Below are positions 1 to 7,224 of a stretch of 29,493 nt of DNA, one piece after another. A program made the translations under genes and the position numbers. The notes beneath the pieces were generated by a model, which worked only from the letters and a program-made list of their open reading frames with translations, ran no database searches and was not told the DNA's origin. Source of the stretch: an uncultured Alistipes sp. (GTDB taxonomy: Bacteria > Bacteroidota > Bacteroidia > Bacteroidales > Rikenellaceae); the NCBI GenBank assembly GCA_958449275.1, contig CAUDHE010000022.1:1-29493 (forward strand), given 5' to 3'. How positions within the stretch are numbered: position 1 is the stretch's first letter; the number at the start of each line of letters is the position of its first letter.

Positions 1-25
1 GGCCCGCACGACTCTGTCGAGTCGT
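1..25 (+). repeat. Type I repeat, 3' end with variable hairpin (cut by window edge)
   Basis: The window opens with the tail of the type I leader (GGCCCGC), followed by a 7-bp hairpin: ACGACTC at 8-14, loop TGTC, GAGTCGT at 19-25. The same leader-plus-hairpin layout recurs at least six more times in the window with other stem sequences. A partial type II start (GCAGTCCGCCGCGGC) lies at about 42-56. The remaining bases up to 124 show no gene. Confidence 0.7.
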
Positions 26-124
26 ATTACTATGTATATTATGCAGTCCGCCGCGGCATGACTGAGCAATTTTAGATTCACAGACTGCGGCCGAACGTAA
101 ATGGCGACTGCGCAGGATTATACT

Positions 125-1033
125 TTATATTTTGCTGAGGGCTTCGAAACCTTTGCCGTAGACGCCCATTACCGAACCCATCGTTATGAATGCGTCGGGA
201 TCGACACGTTTGGTGATCTTGAGTATCATCGAGGCATCGCGCTTTCGGCATACCGCCATTACGATCTTGCAGCTCTTGTGGGTATACCAGCCCATGCCGT
301 CGATGATCGTCACGCCGCGGTGCGCTTCGTTGTTGATGGCCGTGGCTATGTTCTCGTAGTCGTTGCTGATGATGAATATCTGGCTCGACTGCTGGTTGCC
401 CGACTGTATGAGGTCGACCGTGTAGCCGTAGACGGCTACCATGATATAACCGTAGATTACGGTCGCTATTCCCGTCGCCCAGTCGGTGGCCACGAACAGC
501 GAACAGCCGATTATGACGAAATCGCCCGCTATGACTATGCGGCCGTAGCTGATCGTGCGGTATTTGTTTATTATCATCGCCACGATGTCGGTACCGCCCG
601 TCGATCCGCCCTGACTGAAGCATATCGCGACGCCCGAACCCGCTATTACGGCGCCGAGGATTACGAGCAGTATGTTATGCGAATCGATGTGGCTGGTATA
701 TATGGCGAGAATGTTCTCGGGCAGAATATAGCCCCACGAATCCATCGCCACCGACAGTACGGTGATGCAGTATATGGTTTTGATGCCGAAATTCCATCCG
801 ACGATGAATCCCGCGACGGCCAGAAGCAATACGTTGATAATAAACACGAATGTTCCGATCGACAGTGCGGGAAACACATGGTTGAGCAACATCGACAAAC
901 CCGTGGCGCCGCCGCCCATTCCGCCCGCGGGGATGATGCAGGCCACCCAACCGAATGCGTAGAGGAACATTCCCAATGTCATTATCAGATACTCTTTGAT
1001 GGCCGAAGCCACCGTTGACGCGGTGATTTTCAT
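125..1033 (-). CDS. YitT family membrane protein (DUF161/DUF2179)
   Basis: A 302-residue integral membrane protein. The N-terminal two thirds hold about five or six hydrophobic helices (residues about 15-35, 55-80, 82-105, 120-140, 150-195) with Gly-rich patches, including GGMGGGATG near residue 38 and GGSTGGTD near 147, typical of the YitT family. The last 80 or so residues form a soluble alpha/beta domain matching the DUF2179 layout (IIDGMGWYTHKSCKIV, then a C-terminal GxVMGVYGKGFE). The family is common in Firmicutes and Bacteroidota; its transported substrate is not established, so I give no function beyond membrane protein. The ATG at 1033 is the only sensible start. A -7 element lies about 77 bp upstream. 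The gene stands alone and ends next to repeat elements. Confidence 0.88.
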   Translation of the reverse strand: MKITASTVASAIKEYLIMTLGMFLYAFGWVACIIPAGGMGGGATGLSMLLNHVFPALSIGTFVFIINVLLLAVAGFIVGWNFGIKTIYCITVLSVAMDSWGYILPENILAIYTSHIDSHNILLVILGAVIAGSGVAICFSQGGSTGGTDIVAMIINKYRTISYGRIVIAGDFVIIGCSLFVATDWATGIATVIYGYIMVAVYGYTVDLIQSGNQQSSQIFIISNDYENIATAINNEAHRGVTIIDGMGWYTHKSCKIVMAVCRKRDASMILKITKRVDPDAFITMGSVMGVYGKGFEALSKI

Positions 1034-1109
1034 GGCGGACGATGCTTATGATTTGCAACCGTGCGGCTGCTTTAAGGTTAATTTTGTTACTTTAATTTCT
1101 TTTCGGACG

Positions 1110-1117
1110 CAAATATA
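1110..1117 (-). promoter_or_regulatory. Candidate -7 element for the yitT-like gene
   Basis: Reads TATATTTG on the minus strand, matching the Bacteroidota -7 consensus TAnnTTTG. No clear TTTG sits 19-21 bp upstream, so this is a half-supported promoter. It would give a leader of roughly 70 nt. Confidence 0.4.
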
Positions 1118-1147
1118 CAATAAAAATCGCGCCGAAGAACATTTTGC

Positions 1148-2128
1148 TTACAAACTGCCGTTCGGGCGGCGGATTTTTTCGGGGGCAGCCGAAAGCAGGT
1201 CGCCCTGACAAGCGTCGCAACTCTCGAGTTTGCGATCGAGCATGGCCATAAGGGTTTCGTTGCGGATCAATCCCCAGCCCTCGATGTGGTGGTAGCGCGG
1301 CGGGGCCTCGCCCGCGAAACGTTCGATCACGATGCCGGGGCGCAGACGACGCAATATCTCGACGAACAGATCGAGATATTCGTCGACGGTGCGGAATCGG
1401 AACCGCTCGGGATGGGCGTCGTACTCGGCGGCGAGGGGCGTGCCTCGGAATAGTTGCAACTGATGGAATTTCACGGTGTCGAGCGGCAGCGAGTTGATAC
1501 GTTCGGCCTGTGCGATCATCATTAGGTCGCTCTCGTCGGGCAGGCCGAGGATGAAATGGGCGCCGACATGTATGCCGCGCTCGGCCGTAAGACGTACGGC
1601 GCGTTCGGCGGCAGCGAAGTCGTGGCCTCGGTTGATGCGGCGCAGCGTGGCGTCGTAAGTCGACTCCACTCCGTATTCGATGGCCACGTATTTGCGGCGC
1701 GCCAGTTCGGCGAAGTAGTCGAGCTTGCGTTCGTCGACGCAATCGGGACGCGTGCCGACCGTTATGCCGGCCACCTCGGGGTGGGCCAACGCCTCGTCGT
1801 AACACTCGCGCAACCGCTCCAACGGTGCATAGGTGTTCGAATAGGATTGGAAATAGGCCAGATAGCGCTGCGCCGTGCGGTAACGGCGGCGGTGAAATTC
1901 GATTCCCTCCTCGATCTGTCGGGTTATGCTCTTTTCGGGACGGCAGTACGACGGGGTGAAGGCGGCGTTGTCGCAAAAGGTGCAGCCGCCATGACCGATG
2001 CTGCCGTCGCGATTGGGGCACGTGAACCCCGCGTTTACGGTCACCTTCTGCATTCGGTGGCCGAACAGACGGCGGAAATATGCGGCATAGCTGTTGAATC
2101 GGCGTTCGTCGCCCCAAGGGTAAATCAT
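1148..2128 (-). CDS. TIGR01212 family radical SAM protein (YhcC-like)
   Basis: A 326-residue radical SAM protein. The cluster motif has the YhcC-type spacing CX11CX2C (C37, C49, C52 within FTCPNRDGSIGHGGCTFC), which binds the [4Fe-4S] cluster that cleaves S-adenosylmethionine. The opening PWGDERRFNSY followed by FGHRMQKVTVNAGF is typical of this family; the substrate is not settled. I chose ATG 2128 (MIYPWGDE). The frame stays open to a TTG at 2206, but a TACATTTG promoter element lies inside that extension (2190-2197) and family members begin near PWGD. The gene is divergent from the PurF-like gene. Confidence 0.87.
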   Translation of the reverse strand: MIYPWGDERRFNSYAAYFRRLFGHRMQKVTVNAGFTCPNRDGSIGHGGCTFCDNAAFTPSYCRPEKSITRQIEEGIEFHRRRYRTAQRYLAYFQSYSNTYAPLERLRECYDEALAHPEVAGITVGTRPDCVDERKLDYFAELARRKYVAIEYGVESTYDATLRRINRGHDFAAAERAVRLTAERGIHVGAHFILGLPDESDLMMIAQAERINSLPLDTVKFHQLQLFRGTPLAAEYDAHPERFRFRTVDEYLDLFVEILRRLRPGIVIERFAGEAPPRYHHIEGWGLIRNETLMAMLDRKLESCDACQGDLLSAAPEKIRRPNGSL

Positions 2129-2189
2129 CTTCGGTCGTTTTGGGTCGTATGTTCGCCGCGGCACGGTGTGCGGCCGCTCGGCGTTTCCG

Positions 2190-2197
2190 CAAATGTA
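2190..2197 (-). promoter_or_regulatory. -7 promoter element for the radical SAM gene
   Basis: TACATTTG on the minus strand (TAnnTTTG form). The -33 position is poor (TTTTC-like near 2216-2220). It supports the start at 2128 because transcription would begin downstream of the alternative TTG. Confidence 0.4.
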
Positions 2198-2224
2198 GCC
2201 AAACAATCGTTATTTGAAAAGCAT

Positions 2225-2257
2225 TTTGCCGATATGCGGAATAATTTCGTATATTTG
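2225..2257 (+). promoter_or_regulatory. -33/-7 promoter for the PurF-like gene
   Basis: TTTG at 2225-2228, 21 bp, then TATATTTG at 2250-2257, a good match to the Bacteroidota sigma-ABfr consensus. The start codon at 2348 would have a leader of about 80 nt. Confidence 0.6.
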
Positions 2258-2347
2258 CTTCTTCGACGGATGATTGGCGACCGCACGGCGCGGAGACGGC
2301 GGCATACGTTGTTGTATATTAACAATTAAACTATTAACTTAATTCAT

Positions 2348-3769
2348 ATGTCCGGTTTTTTCGGTTGCGTTTCGCGTAAGGAATGCGTCAACGATGTCTT
2401 TTACGGTACCGATTATCACTCTCATTTGGGCACAAAGAGAGCGGGAATGGCCTTCGTGGCGAATAAGAAATTCATGAGATCGATACATTCGCTGGAGGAC
2501 GGATATTTCCGTAACAAATTCGAGAGCGAGTTGCCCAAGTTCGCGGCGGCGAATATGGGTGTGGGCGTGATATCCGACAGCGAGGCGCAGCCCATAACCA
2601 TCACCTCGCATCTGGGCCGTTACGCCGTGGTGACGGTAGCACGCATAGACAATATCGGCGAACTCGCCGAAGAGTTGCTGCGCGACGGCCACCATTTCGC
2701 CGAGTTGTCGGGATCGACCATCAACGCCACCGAGCTGGTGGCCATGCTTATCGGTCGCGGAGAGACACTGCGGGCGGGAATCGAAGCCGCGCAGAAGAAG
2801 ATAAAGGGCTCGTGCTCGATGCTGGTGCTCACCGACCACGCCATATACGCCGCACGCGACCGCTTCGGCCGCACACCCATATCGATCGGCAAAAACGACA
2901 AGGGATACGTATGCGCGAGCGAGAGTTCGAGTTTCGACAATCTGGGCTACGAATTCGTGCGCGACCTCGGCCCGGGCGAGATAGTGCAACTCACGGCCGA
3001 CGGCGTGCGTCAGGTGGCCCCTGCGGGCAAGCGCAAACAGGTATGTTCGTTCCTGTGGGTATATTACGGTTATCCGTCGGCATGGTACGAAGGCATCAAC
3101 GTCGAAGACTGCCGCTATCGCTGCGGTGCGGCGATGGCCAAGCGCGACGCCGATATCGAACCCGATTTCGCGGCGGGTATTCCCGATTCGGGCGTGGGGC
3201 ACGCCATAGGCTATTCGAACGAGAAGGGCATACCCTACAAACGCCCGTTCGTGAAGTACACCCCCACATGGCCCCGCAGCTTCATGCCGCAGGACCAGAC
3301 CATGCGCGATCTTGTGGCCAAGATGAAACTGCTGCCCAACAGCAAGTTCACCCACGACCGGAAGATAGTGTTCATGGACGACAGCATAGTGCGCGGCACC
3401 CAGCTAAAGGACAATGTGGTGAAACTGCTCGATGCGGGCGTGAAGGAGATCCACATGCGCATTGCCTGTCCGCCGCTGATCTTCCCGTGCCGATTCCTCA
3501 ATTTCTCGACCTCGCGCAGCACCTACGACCTCTATGCGCGGCGCGTGATACGCGACATGGAGGGTACCGACGACATCGCCGATTCGGTATTCGCCGAGTA
3601 TGCCGATCCCGACAGTGCCAAGCACAAGGAGATGGTGTCGATCATGTGCCGCCATCTGCAACTTACTTCGCTGAAGTTCCAGCGTCTGGACGATCTGGTA
3701 GAGGCCATCGGCCTGCCGAAAGAGGATCTGTGCACCCATTGCTGGGACAACAGCAGCTACGACGAATAG
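2348..3769 (+). CDS. PurF-like amidophosphoribosyltransferase paralogue lacking the catalytic Cys
   Basis: A 473-residue protein with the two-domain PurF architecture: an N-terminal Ntn-hydrolase glutaminase-like domain (about 1-230) and a C-terminal phosphoribosyltransferase domain (about 235-473). The PRPP loop is intact (FMDDSIVRGT, about 342-351), as is the flexible-loop region KYTPTWPRSF. Four Cys sit where the B. subtilis PurF [4Fe-4S] ligands are expected (C233, C381, C462, C465, the last two as CTHC). Canonical PurF begins its mature chain with Cys in a CGI/CGV context; here the N-terminus is MSGFFGCV, so Ser is at position 2, and the usual HNGN oxyanion segment reads ARIDN. Glutamine-dependent activity is therefore doubtful. 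A similar second PurF protein is common in Bacteroides and is routinely annotated amidophosphoribosyltransferase; its real role is uncertain to me. Confidence 0.85.
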   Translation: MSGFFGCVSRKECVNDVFYGTDYHSHLGTKRAGMAFVANKKFMRSIHSLEDGYFRNKFESELPKFAAANMGVGVISDSEAQPITITSHLGRYAVVTVARIDNIGELAEELLRDGHHFAELSGSTINATELVAMLIGRGETLRAGIEAAQKKIKGSCSMLVLTDHAIYAARDRFGRTPISIGKNDKGYVCASESSSFDNLGYEFVRDLGPGEIVQLTADGVRQVAPAGKRKQVCSFLWVYYGYPSAWYEGINVEDCRYRCGAAMAKRDADIEPDFAAGIPDSGVGHAIGYSNEKGIPYKRPFVKYTPTWPRSFMPQDQTMRDLVAKMKLLPNSKFTHDRKIVFMDDSIVRGTQLKDNVVKLLDAGVKEIHMRIACPPLIFPCRFLNFSTSRSTYDLYARRVIRDMEGTDDIADSVFAEYADPDSAKHKEMVSIMCRHLQLTSLKFQRLDDLVEAIGLPKEDLCTHCWDNSSYDE

Positions 3770-3779
3770 AACGACCAAC

Positions 3780-3808
3780 GCTGTTCGCCGACGGCGGAGG
3801 ACTGCTGC
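3780..3808 (+). repeat. Short type II-like repeat
   Basis: GCTGTTCGCCGACGGCGG followed by AGGACTGC. It contains the palindrome CGCCGnCGGCG and looks like an internally shortened copy of the type II inverted repeat. The same short form recurs at about 14460-14487 and 16879-16905. Confidence 0.5.
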
Positions 3809-3854
3809 TATAAATAAGGGAATTATCTGCTTCGGATTTGTCGAGTGCGAGGCG

Positions 3855-3926
3855 TAGCCTGCGGAGCGAGCGAACAGCGAACCTTCGCGGGGCGAGGCTA
3901 CGGCTCGCGCGGCTCTGAAGAGCCGC
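3855..3926 (+). repeat. Type I repeat with variable hairpin
   Basis: The leader runs from TAGCCTGCGGAG through TTCGCGGGGCGAGG and CTACGGCTCGC, then hairpin GCGGCTC (3909-3915), loop TGAA, GAGCCGC (3920-3926). It lies between the PurF-like gene and ispG. No clear -33/-7 promoter for ispG was found in the same gap (3770-3979). Confidence 0.7.
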
Positions 3927-3979
3927 AATTTATCGAAGATTCAAAACAGACAGTTCTTATAAACAATTATGCAAAAACC

Positions 3980-5470
3980 ATGAATCTCTGCGAATATTCG
4001 CGTCGCAAGGCGCACGATGTGCGTATAGGCGGCGTTACGATAGGTTCGGCGCATCCCATAGCGGTGCAGTCGATGACCAACACTCCCACGACCGACACCG
4101 AGGCCAGCGTGGCGCAGACGAAACGCATAGCCGACGCGGGTGCAGGTATAGTGCGTCTCACGGCGCAGGGACGCAAGGAGGGCGAGAATCTCGAAAATAT
4201 CGTCGCGCGTCTGCGTGCCGACGGTTACGACACTGCCGTGGTGGCCGACATACATTTCGTCCCCGAGGTGGCCTCCATTGCGGCACGCTATGTGGACAAA
4301 GTGCGCATCAACCCCGGTAACTACTGCACCTCGCACGGCGAGTTGGAGGCTCTTATCGCACAATGCCGCGAACGCGGTGTGGCGCTGCGAATAGGCGTCA
4401 ACCACGGCTCTCTGGCCAAACGCATTTTCGATGAGTGGGGCGACACGCTGCAAGGCATGGTGATGTCGGCGATGGAGTTCCTGCGTGTGTGCCGCCGCGA
4501 GGGATTCGATCAGGTTACGGTGTCGATGAAGTCGAGCAACACGCGCGTGATGGTGCACGCCTACCGTCTTTTGGTCGAGGCGATGGAGGCCGAGGGTATG
4601 ACTTATCCCATACACTTGGGGGTCACCGAGGCGGGCAACGGCATCGAGGGACGCATAAAGAGCGCCGTGGGCATAGGTGCGCTGCTGGCCGACGGCATAG
4701 GCGACACGATACGGGTATCGCTCACCGAAGCCCCCGAGAACGAGGTACCCGTAGCTCGCATGCTGGTCGACTATTTCGCCCGGCGCGAGGGTCGTTTCGA
4801 TCTCCTTCATCCCGAGCGCTACCACCCTACGGAGTATGTACGGCGTTGCGCCTCGGCTGCTCCTGTCGTGCATGACGAGATAACGTCGGATTATCGCGTA
4901 GTCGAGTCGACGAGCGGCAATCCCACGGCAGAACTGCGAGCCGCCATTCTCGACATGGACGACACCGTTCCCGTGGCGGTGAAACGCCGTTACGACGACC
5001 GCGATGTCGAGACCGTGGCGGTGAAGGCTGCGGCCGATCTCGGAGTGCTGTTCCTCGACGGTCTGGCCGACGGAATATGGATCGACGCGCCGCATCTGTC
5101 GCCGCGCGAGGTGCGCGACACGGAGTTTATGATACTGCAAGCGGCGCGCGTGCGCTTCTCGCATACGGAGTACATAGCGTGCCCGAGTTGCGGCCGCACG
5201 CTGTACGACATCGAAAAGACCTTGGCCGACATCAAGGCCCGCACATCGCATCTCAAGAATCTGAAAATAGGCGTCATGGGGTGCATAGTCAATGGCCCGG
5301 GCGAAATGGCCGACGCCGATTACGGTTACGTGGGCGCGGCCGCGGGGCGCATAACGCTCTACAAGGGACGCGAGGTGGTCGAGCGCAACATTCCGCAGGA
5401 GCAGGCCATCGAACGTCTGGTGGAACTCATCAAGGCAGGCGGCGACTGGGTGGAGCCGAATGCGGAATGA
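3980..5470 (+). CDS. ispG: 4-hydroxy-3-methylbut-2-enyl diphosphate synthase
   Basis: IspG (GcpE) reductively opens the cyclic diphosphate MEcPP to HMBPP in the non-mevalonate isoprenoid pathway, using a [4Fe-4S] cluster. The N-terminal TIM barrel is clear (IGSAHPIAVQSMTNTPTTD, VRLTAQG, VVADIHF, KVRINPGN, GVTEAGNG). The C-terminal cluster domain carries C401, C404 (IACPSCGRT) and C435 (MGCIVNGPGE), with E442 as the conserved Glu. At 496 residues it is longer than the two-domain form (about 370) but shorter than the three-domain form I recall from Chlamydia and Bacteroides (about 600); the insert lies at about residues 270-385. I chose ATG 3980 (MNLCEYSRRK); the frame is open upstream to 3845 only because it crosses a repeat. 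Its stop overlaps or abuts recO. Confidence 0.95.
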   Translation: MNLCEYSRRKAHDVRIGGVTIGSAHPIAVQSMTNTPTTDTEASVAQTKRIADAGAGIVRLTAQGRKEGENLENIVARLRADGYDTAVVADIHFVPEVASIAARYVDKVRINPGNYCTSHGELEALIAQCRERGVALRIGVNHGSLAKRIFDEWGDTLQGMVMSAMEFLRVCRREGFDQVTVSMKSSNTRVMVHAYRLLVEAMEAEGMTYPIHLGVTEAGNGIEGRIKSAVGIGALLADGIGDTIRVSLTEAPENEVPVARMLVDYFARREGRFDLLHPERYHPTEYVRRCASAAPVVHDEITSDYRVVESTSGNPTAELRAAILDMDDTVPVAVKRRYDDRDVETVAVKAAADLGVLFLDGLADGIWIDAPHLSPREVRDTEFMILQAARVRFSHTEYIACPSCGRTLYDIEKTLADIKARTSHLKNLKIGVMGCIVNGPGEMADADYGYVGAAAGRITLYKGREVVERNIPQEQAIERLVELIKAGGDWVEPNAE

Positions 5471-5481
5471 GCGGCGGAGCG

Positions 5482-6207
5482 ATGAAGCGCTACACCTCGC
5501 GAGGGGTGGTGCTCAGTACATTGAAATACGGCGACAAGGGTATGGTGGCGCATCTGCTCACATCCACTCACGGCCGTCAGAGTTACATGGTGCAGGGCCT
5601 CGGGTCGCGGCGCGGCCACGGTGCGAAGCAGGCGTTGTTTCAACCCATGTTCGCCCTGGAATTCGAGGGGCTGGAGTCGTCGCGCATGCAGATGCACCGT
5701 TTCGGCGAGGTACACAGCGGCATAGTGTTGCGTTCCGTACCTTTCGACGTGCGTAAATCGGCCATCGCCATGTTCATGGCCGAGGCACTCTACCGTCTGG
5801 TGCGCGAGAGCGAAGCCAACGGCATGTTGTTCGACTTCGTGTGGGGATCGGTCGAGGCGTTGGACGAGGCATCGGATGGAGTAGCCAACTTCCATCTGTG
5901 GTTTCTGTCCAACCTGTGCCGTTTCTTGGGCTTCTCGCCTGGCAACGACTATTCGCCCGACGCGTGGTTCGACATCGCCGAAGGGCATTTTACATCCGCA
6001 CGTCCGCCGCGCGAACATGCCATGTCGCAGGAAAACGCGCTCATACTGCGCGACATGCTGGAGTGCGACGTGCGTTATCTGAGCGAAATAGGGCTCAATC
6101 GCACTCAGCGAGTCGATTTTCTCTCGGCCCTGATGAGTTATTACGGCTACCATCTCGACACCATCAACTCGGTGCAATCGATCCGCATTCTGCGCGAGGT
6201 ATTCTGA
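5482..6207 (+). CDS. recO: DNA repair protein RecO
   Basis: RecO works with RecR (and RecF) to load RecA onto SSB-coated single-stranded DNA during gap repair. The 241-residue protein opens with KRYTSRGVVLSTLKYGDKG, the RecO N-terminal OB-fold signature (RGxVL...YGD), followed by a helical domain with FHLWFLSNLCRFLGFSPGN, typical of Bacteroidota RecO. The four-Cys zinc site known in some RecO proteins is not seen. I chose ATG 5482. An in-frame ATG at 5467 would overlap the ispG stop as ATGA and give 246 residues; either is possible, and the ATGA overlap suggests translational coupling. Confidence 0.88.
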   Translation: MKRYTSRGVVLSTLKYGDKGMVAHLLTSTHGRQSYMVQGLGSRRGHGAKQALFQPMFALEFEGLESSRMQMHRFGEVHSGIVLRSVPFDVRKSAIAMFMAEALYRLVRESEANGMLFDFVWGSVEALDEASDGVANFHLWFLSNLCRFLGFSPGNDYSPDAWFDIAEGHFTSARPPREHAMSQENALILRDMLECDVRYLSEIGLNRTQRVDFLSALMSYYGYHLDTINSVQSIRILREVF

Positions 6208-6237
6208 CAGCCGAGGCTTTCGGAGACAGACAAAAAC

Positions 6238-6269
6238 ACAACAGGGGATCGCGTCCGATCCCCTATTGT
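6238..6269. terminator. Bidirectional hairpin terminator between recO and rpmH
   Basis: A 9-bp perfect stem AGGGGATCG (6243-6251) / CGATCCCCT (6256-6264) with loop CGTC, extended by 4 more pairs after one mismatch. The left flank is A-rich, giving a T-rich run on the minus strand; the right flank is moderately T-rich. It sits between convergent genes. A second 7-bp hairpin (TTTCCGT/ACGGAAA) at 6271-6290 lies just after the rpmH stop. Confidence 0.75.
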
Positions 6270-6291
6270 ATTTCCGTGGAAATACGGAAAA

Positions 6292-6453
6292 CTAAGCGTA
6301 CTTGAAAGTCGACTCGTCCGATACGGTCAACTTCTTGCGTCCCTTAGCGCGACGCGCTGCCAGCACCTTGCGGCCGTTGGCAGTTGCCATTCTCTGACGG
6401 AATCCGTGCTTGTTGATTCTCTTGCGACGAGAAGGCTGGTAAGTTCTTTTCAT
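6292..6453 (-). CDS. rpmH: 50S ribosomal protein L34
   Basis: A 53-residue basic protein reading MKRTYQPSRRKRINKHGF, then RQRMATANGRKVLAARRAKGRKKLTV, the unmistakable L34 sequence, with a short acidic/aromatic tail ending STFKYA. It is a structural protein of the large ribosomal subunit near the start of 23S rRNA domain I. I chose ATG 6453 because family members begin MKRT; an ATG two codons upstream (6459) would add Met-Ala. A strong promoter lies about 80 bp upstream. The usual neighbours (rnpA, dnaA, yidC) are absent here. Confidence 0.95.
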   Translation of the reverse strand: MKRTYQPSRRKRINKHGFRQRMATANGRKVLAARRAKGRKKLTVSDESTFKYA

Positions 6454-6531
6454 TGCCATAACGATATCGTTTTTGTGTTGTTACAACATTACGCGACCGA
6501 AAATGCCATTCGCACGATCTTTCGCGGAGTG

Positions 6532-6562
6532 CAAATGTAAGACGTTTTTCGTATTTAACAAA
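6532..6562 (-). promoter_or_regulatory. -33/-7 promoter for rpmH
   Basis: On the minus strand: TTTG (6559-6562), 19 bp, then TACATTTG (6532-6539), a full match to the Bacteroidota consensus. The leader to the rpmH start is about 70 nt. Confidence 0.7.
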
Positions 6563-6646
6563 ATATTTTACGATAAAACTGCTCTGTGGTAGTCGTTTCC
6601 GCGTTTTTGGCACGGTGTGCCGCGCCATGAAACGCCACGGCGGCGT

Positions 6647-7204
6647 CTACATGTCTTTGAACAGATCGATCTCGCCGCGCTCGACTTTGCCGTACATGGC
6701 GGCCAGCTCGCCTACTACGGGCGACACGAGTTCGATGGTATCGCCTATGGCCGAAGCGCGCGCGGAATCGCCCTTGATGCGGTAGAGCATGGCGGCGTAA
6801 AGCGCACGAAACTCTATCTCGGTATCCGACATCTCGTCGTTGCGGAGCATGGCGCGCAGCTTGGGGAGCTCGGGTTCGAGACGCGCGAAAGTGGCGCGGT
6901 AGTGCTCGCCTACGGGGTTGCGGAGCAGTTGCAGATGCAGGTTGTGCAGATCGCCTATCAGATGGAGCGTATGATCGAGATGCCCGCTCTGCTCCTTGCC
7001 CTCCTTGCGCAGCAGATCGGCTATCTCCATGTACCATTGCAGGAACACCAGCTTCTGCTCTTCAGGCAGGTTGCGCGGTGCCACGAGTTGCGAATATACG
7101 GCCTCGGGGCTGAACTGCAAAGCGCGCAGCAGATCCTCCAACTGCCAAAGATAGAGGATGTATTCGGCTATGTTCTCCTTACGTTTCGATTGTGCTGTAT
7201 CCAT
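6647..7204 (-). CDS. DUF4924 family protein
   Basis: A 185-residue, mostly helical, acidic soluble protein with no signal peptide or membrane segment. The N-terminal block KRKENIAEYILYLWQLEDLLRA is what I recognise as DUF4924, a Bacteroidota-restricted family of unknown function. Other conserved-looking blocks are EEQKLVFLQWYMEIADLLRKEGK and a central HLDHTLHLIGDLHNLHLQLL helix. No catalytic motif is visible. It starts 20 bp after the nuclease stop on the same strand, so co-transcription is likely. A weak GC hairpin lies just past its stop. Confidence 0.75.
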   Translation of the reverse strand: MDTAQSKRKENIAEYILYLWQLEDLLRALQFSPEAVYSQLVAPRNLPEEQKLVFLQWYMEIADLLRKEGKEQSGHLDHTLHLIGDLHNLHLQLLRNPVGEHYRATFARLEPELPKLRAMLRNDEMSDTEIEFRALYAAMLYRIKGDSARASAIGDTIELVSPVVGELAAMYGKVERGEIDLFKDM

Positions 7205-7224
7205 TGTCTTTTAATGTTTTGTCG

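Noticed and set aside
101..1018. 305-codon open frame on plus opposite the yitT-like gene
   Set aside because: It is antisense to a clear membrane protein, has low-complexity His/Arg/Tyr content and no recognisable domain. GC-rich codon use creates many such frames.
3845..3979. 45-codon N-terminal extension of ispG
   Set aside because: It translates the type I repeat; IspG homologues begin near the chosen Met at 3980.
3969..3983. Four-codon leader peptide just upstream of ispG
   Set aside because: ATG CAA AAA CCA TGA overlaps the ispG start, but four codons without regulatory residues or a paired attenuator are not enough evidence.
3941..5251. 436-codon open frame on minus opposite ispG
   Set aside because: Antisense to an unmistakable ispG; the translation is rich in His and Arg with no family signature.
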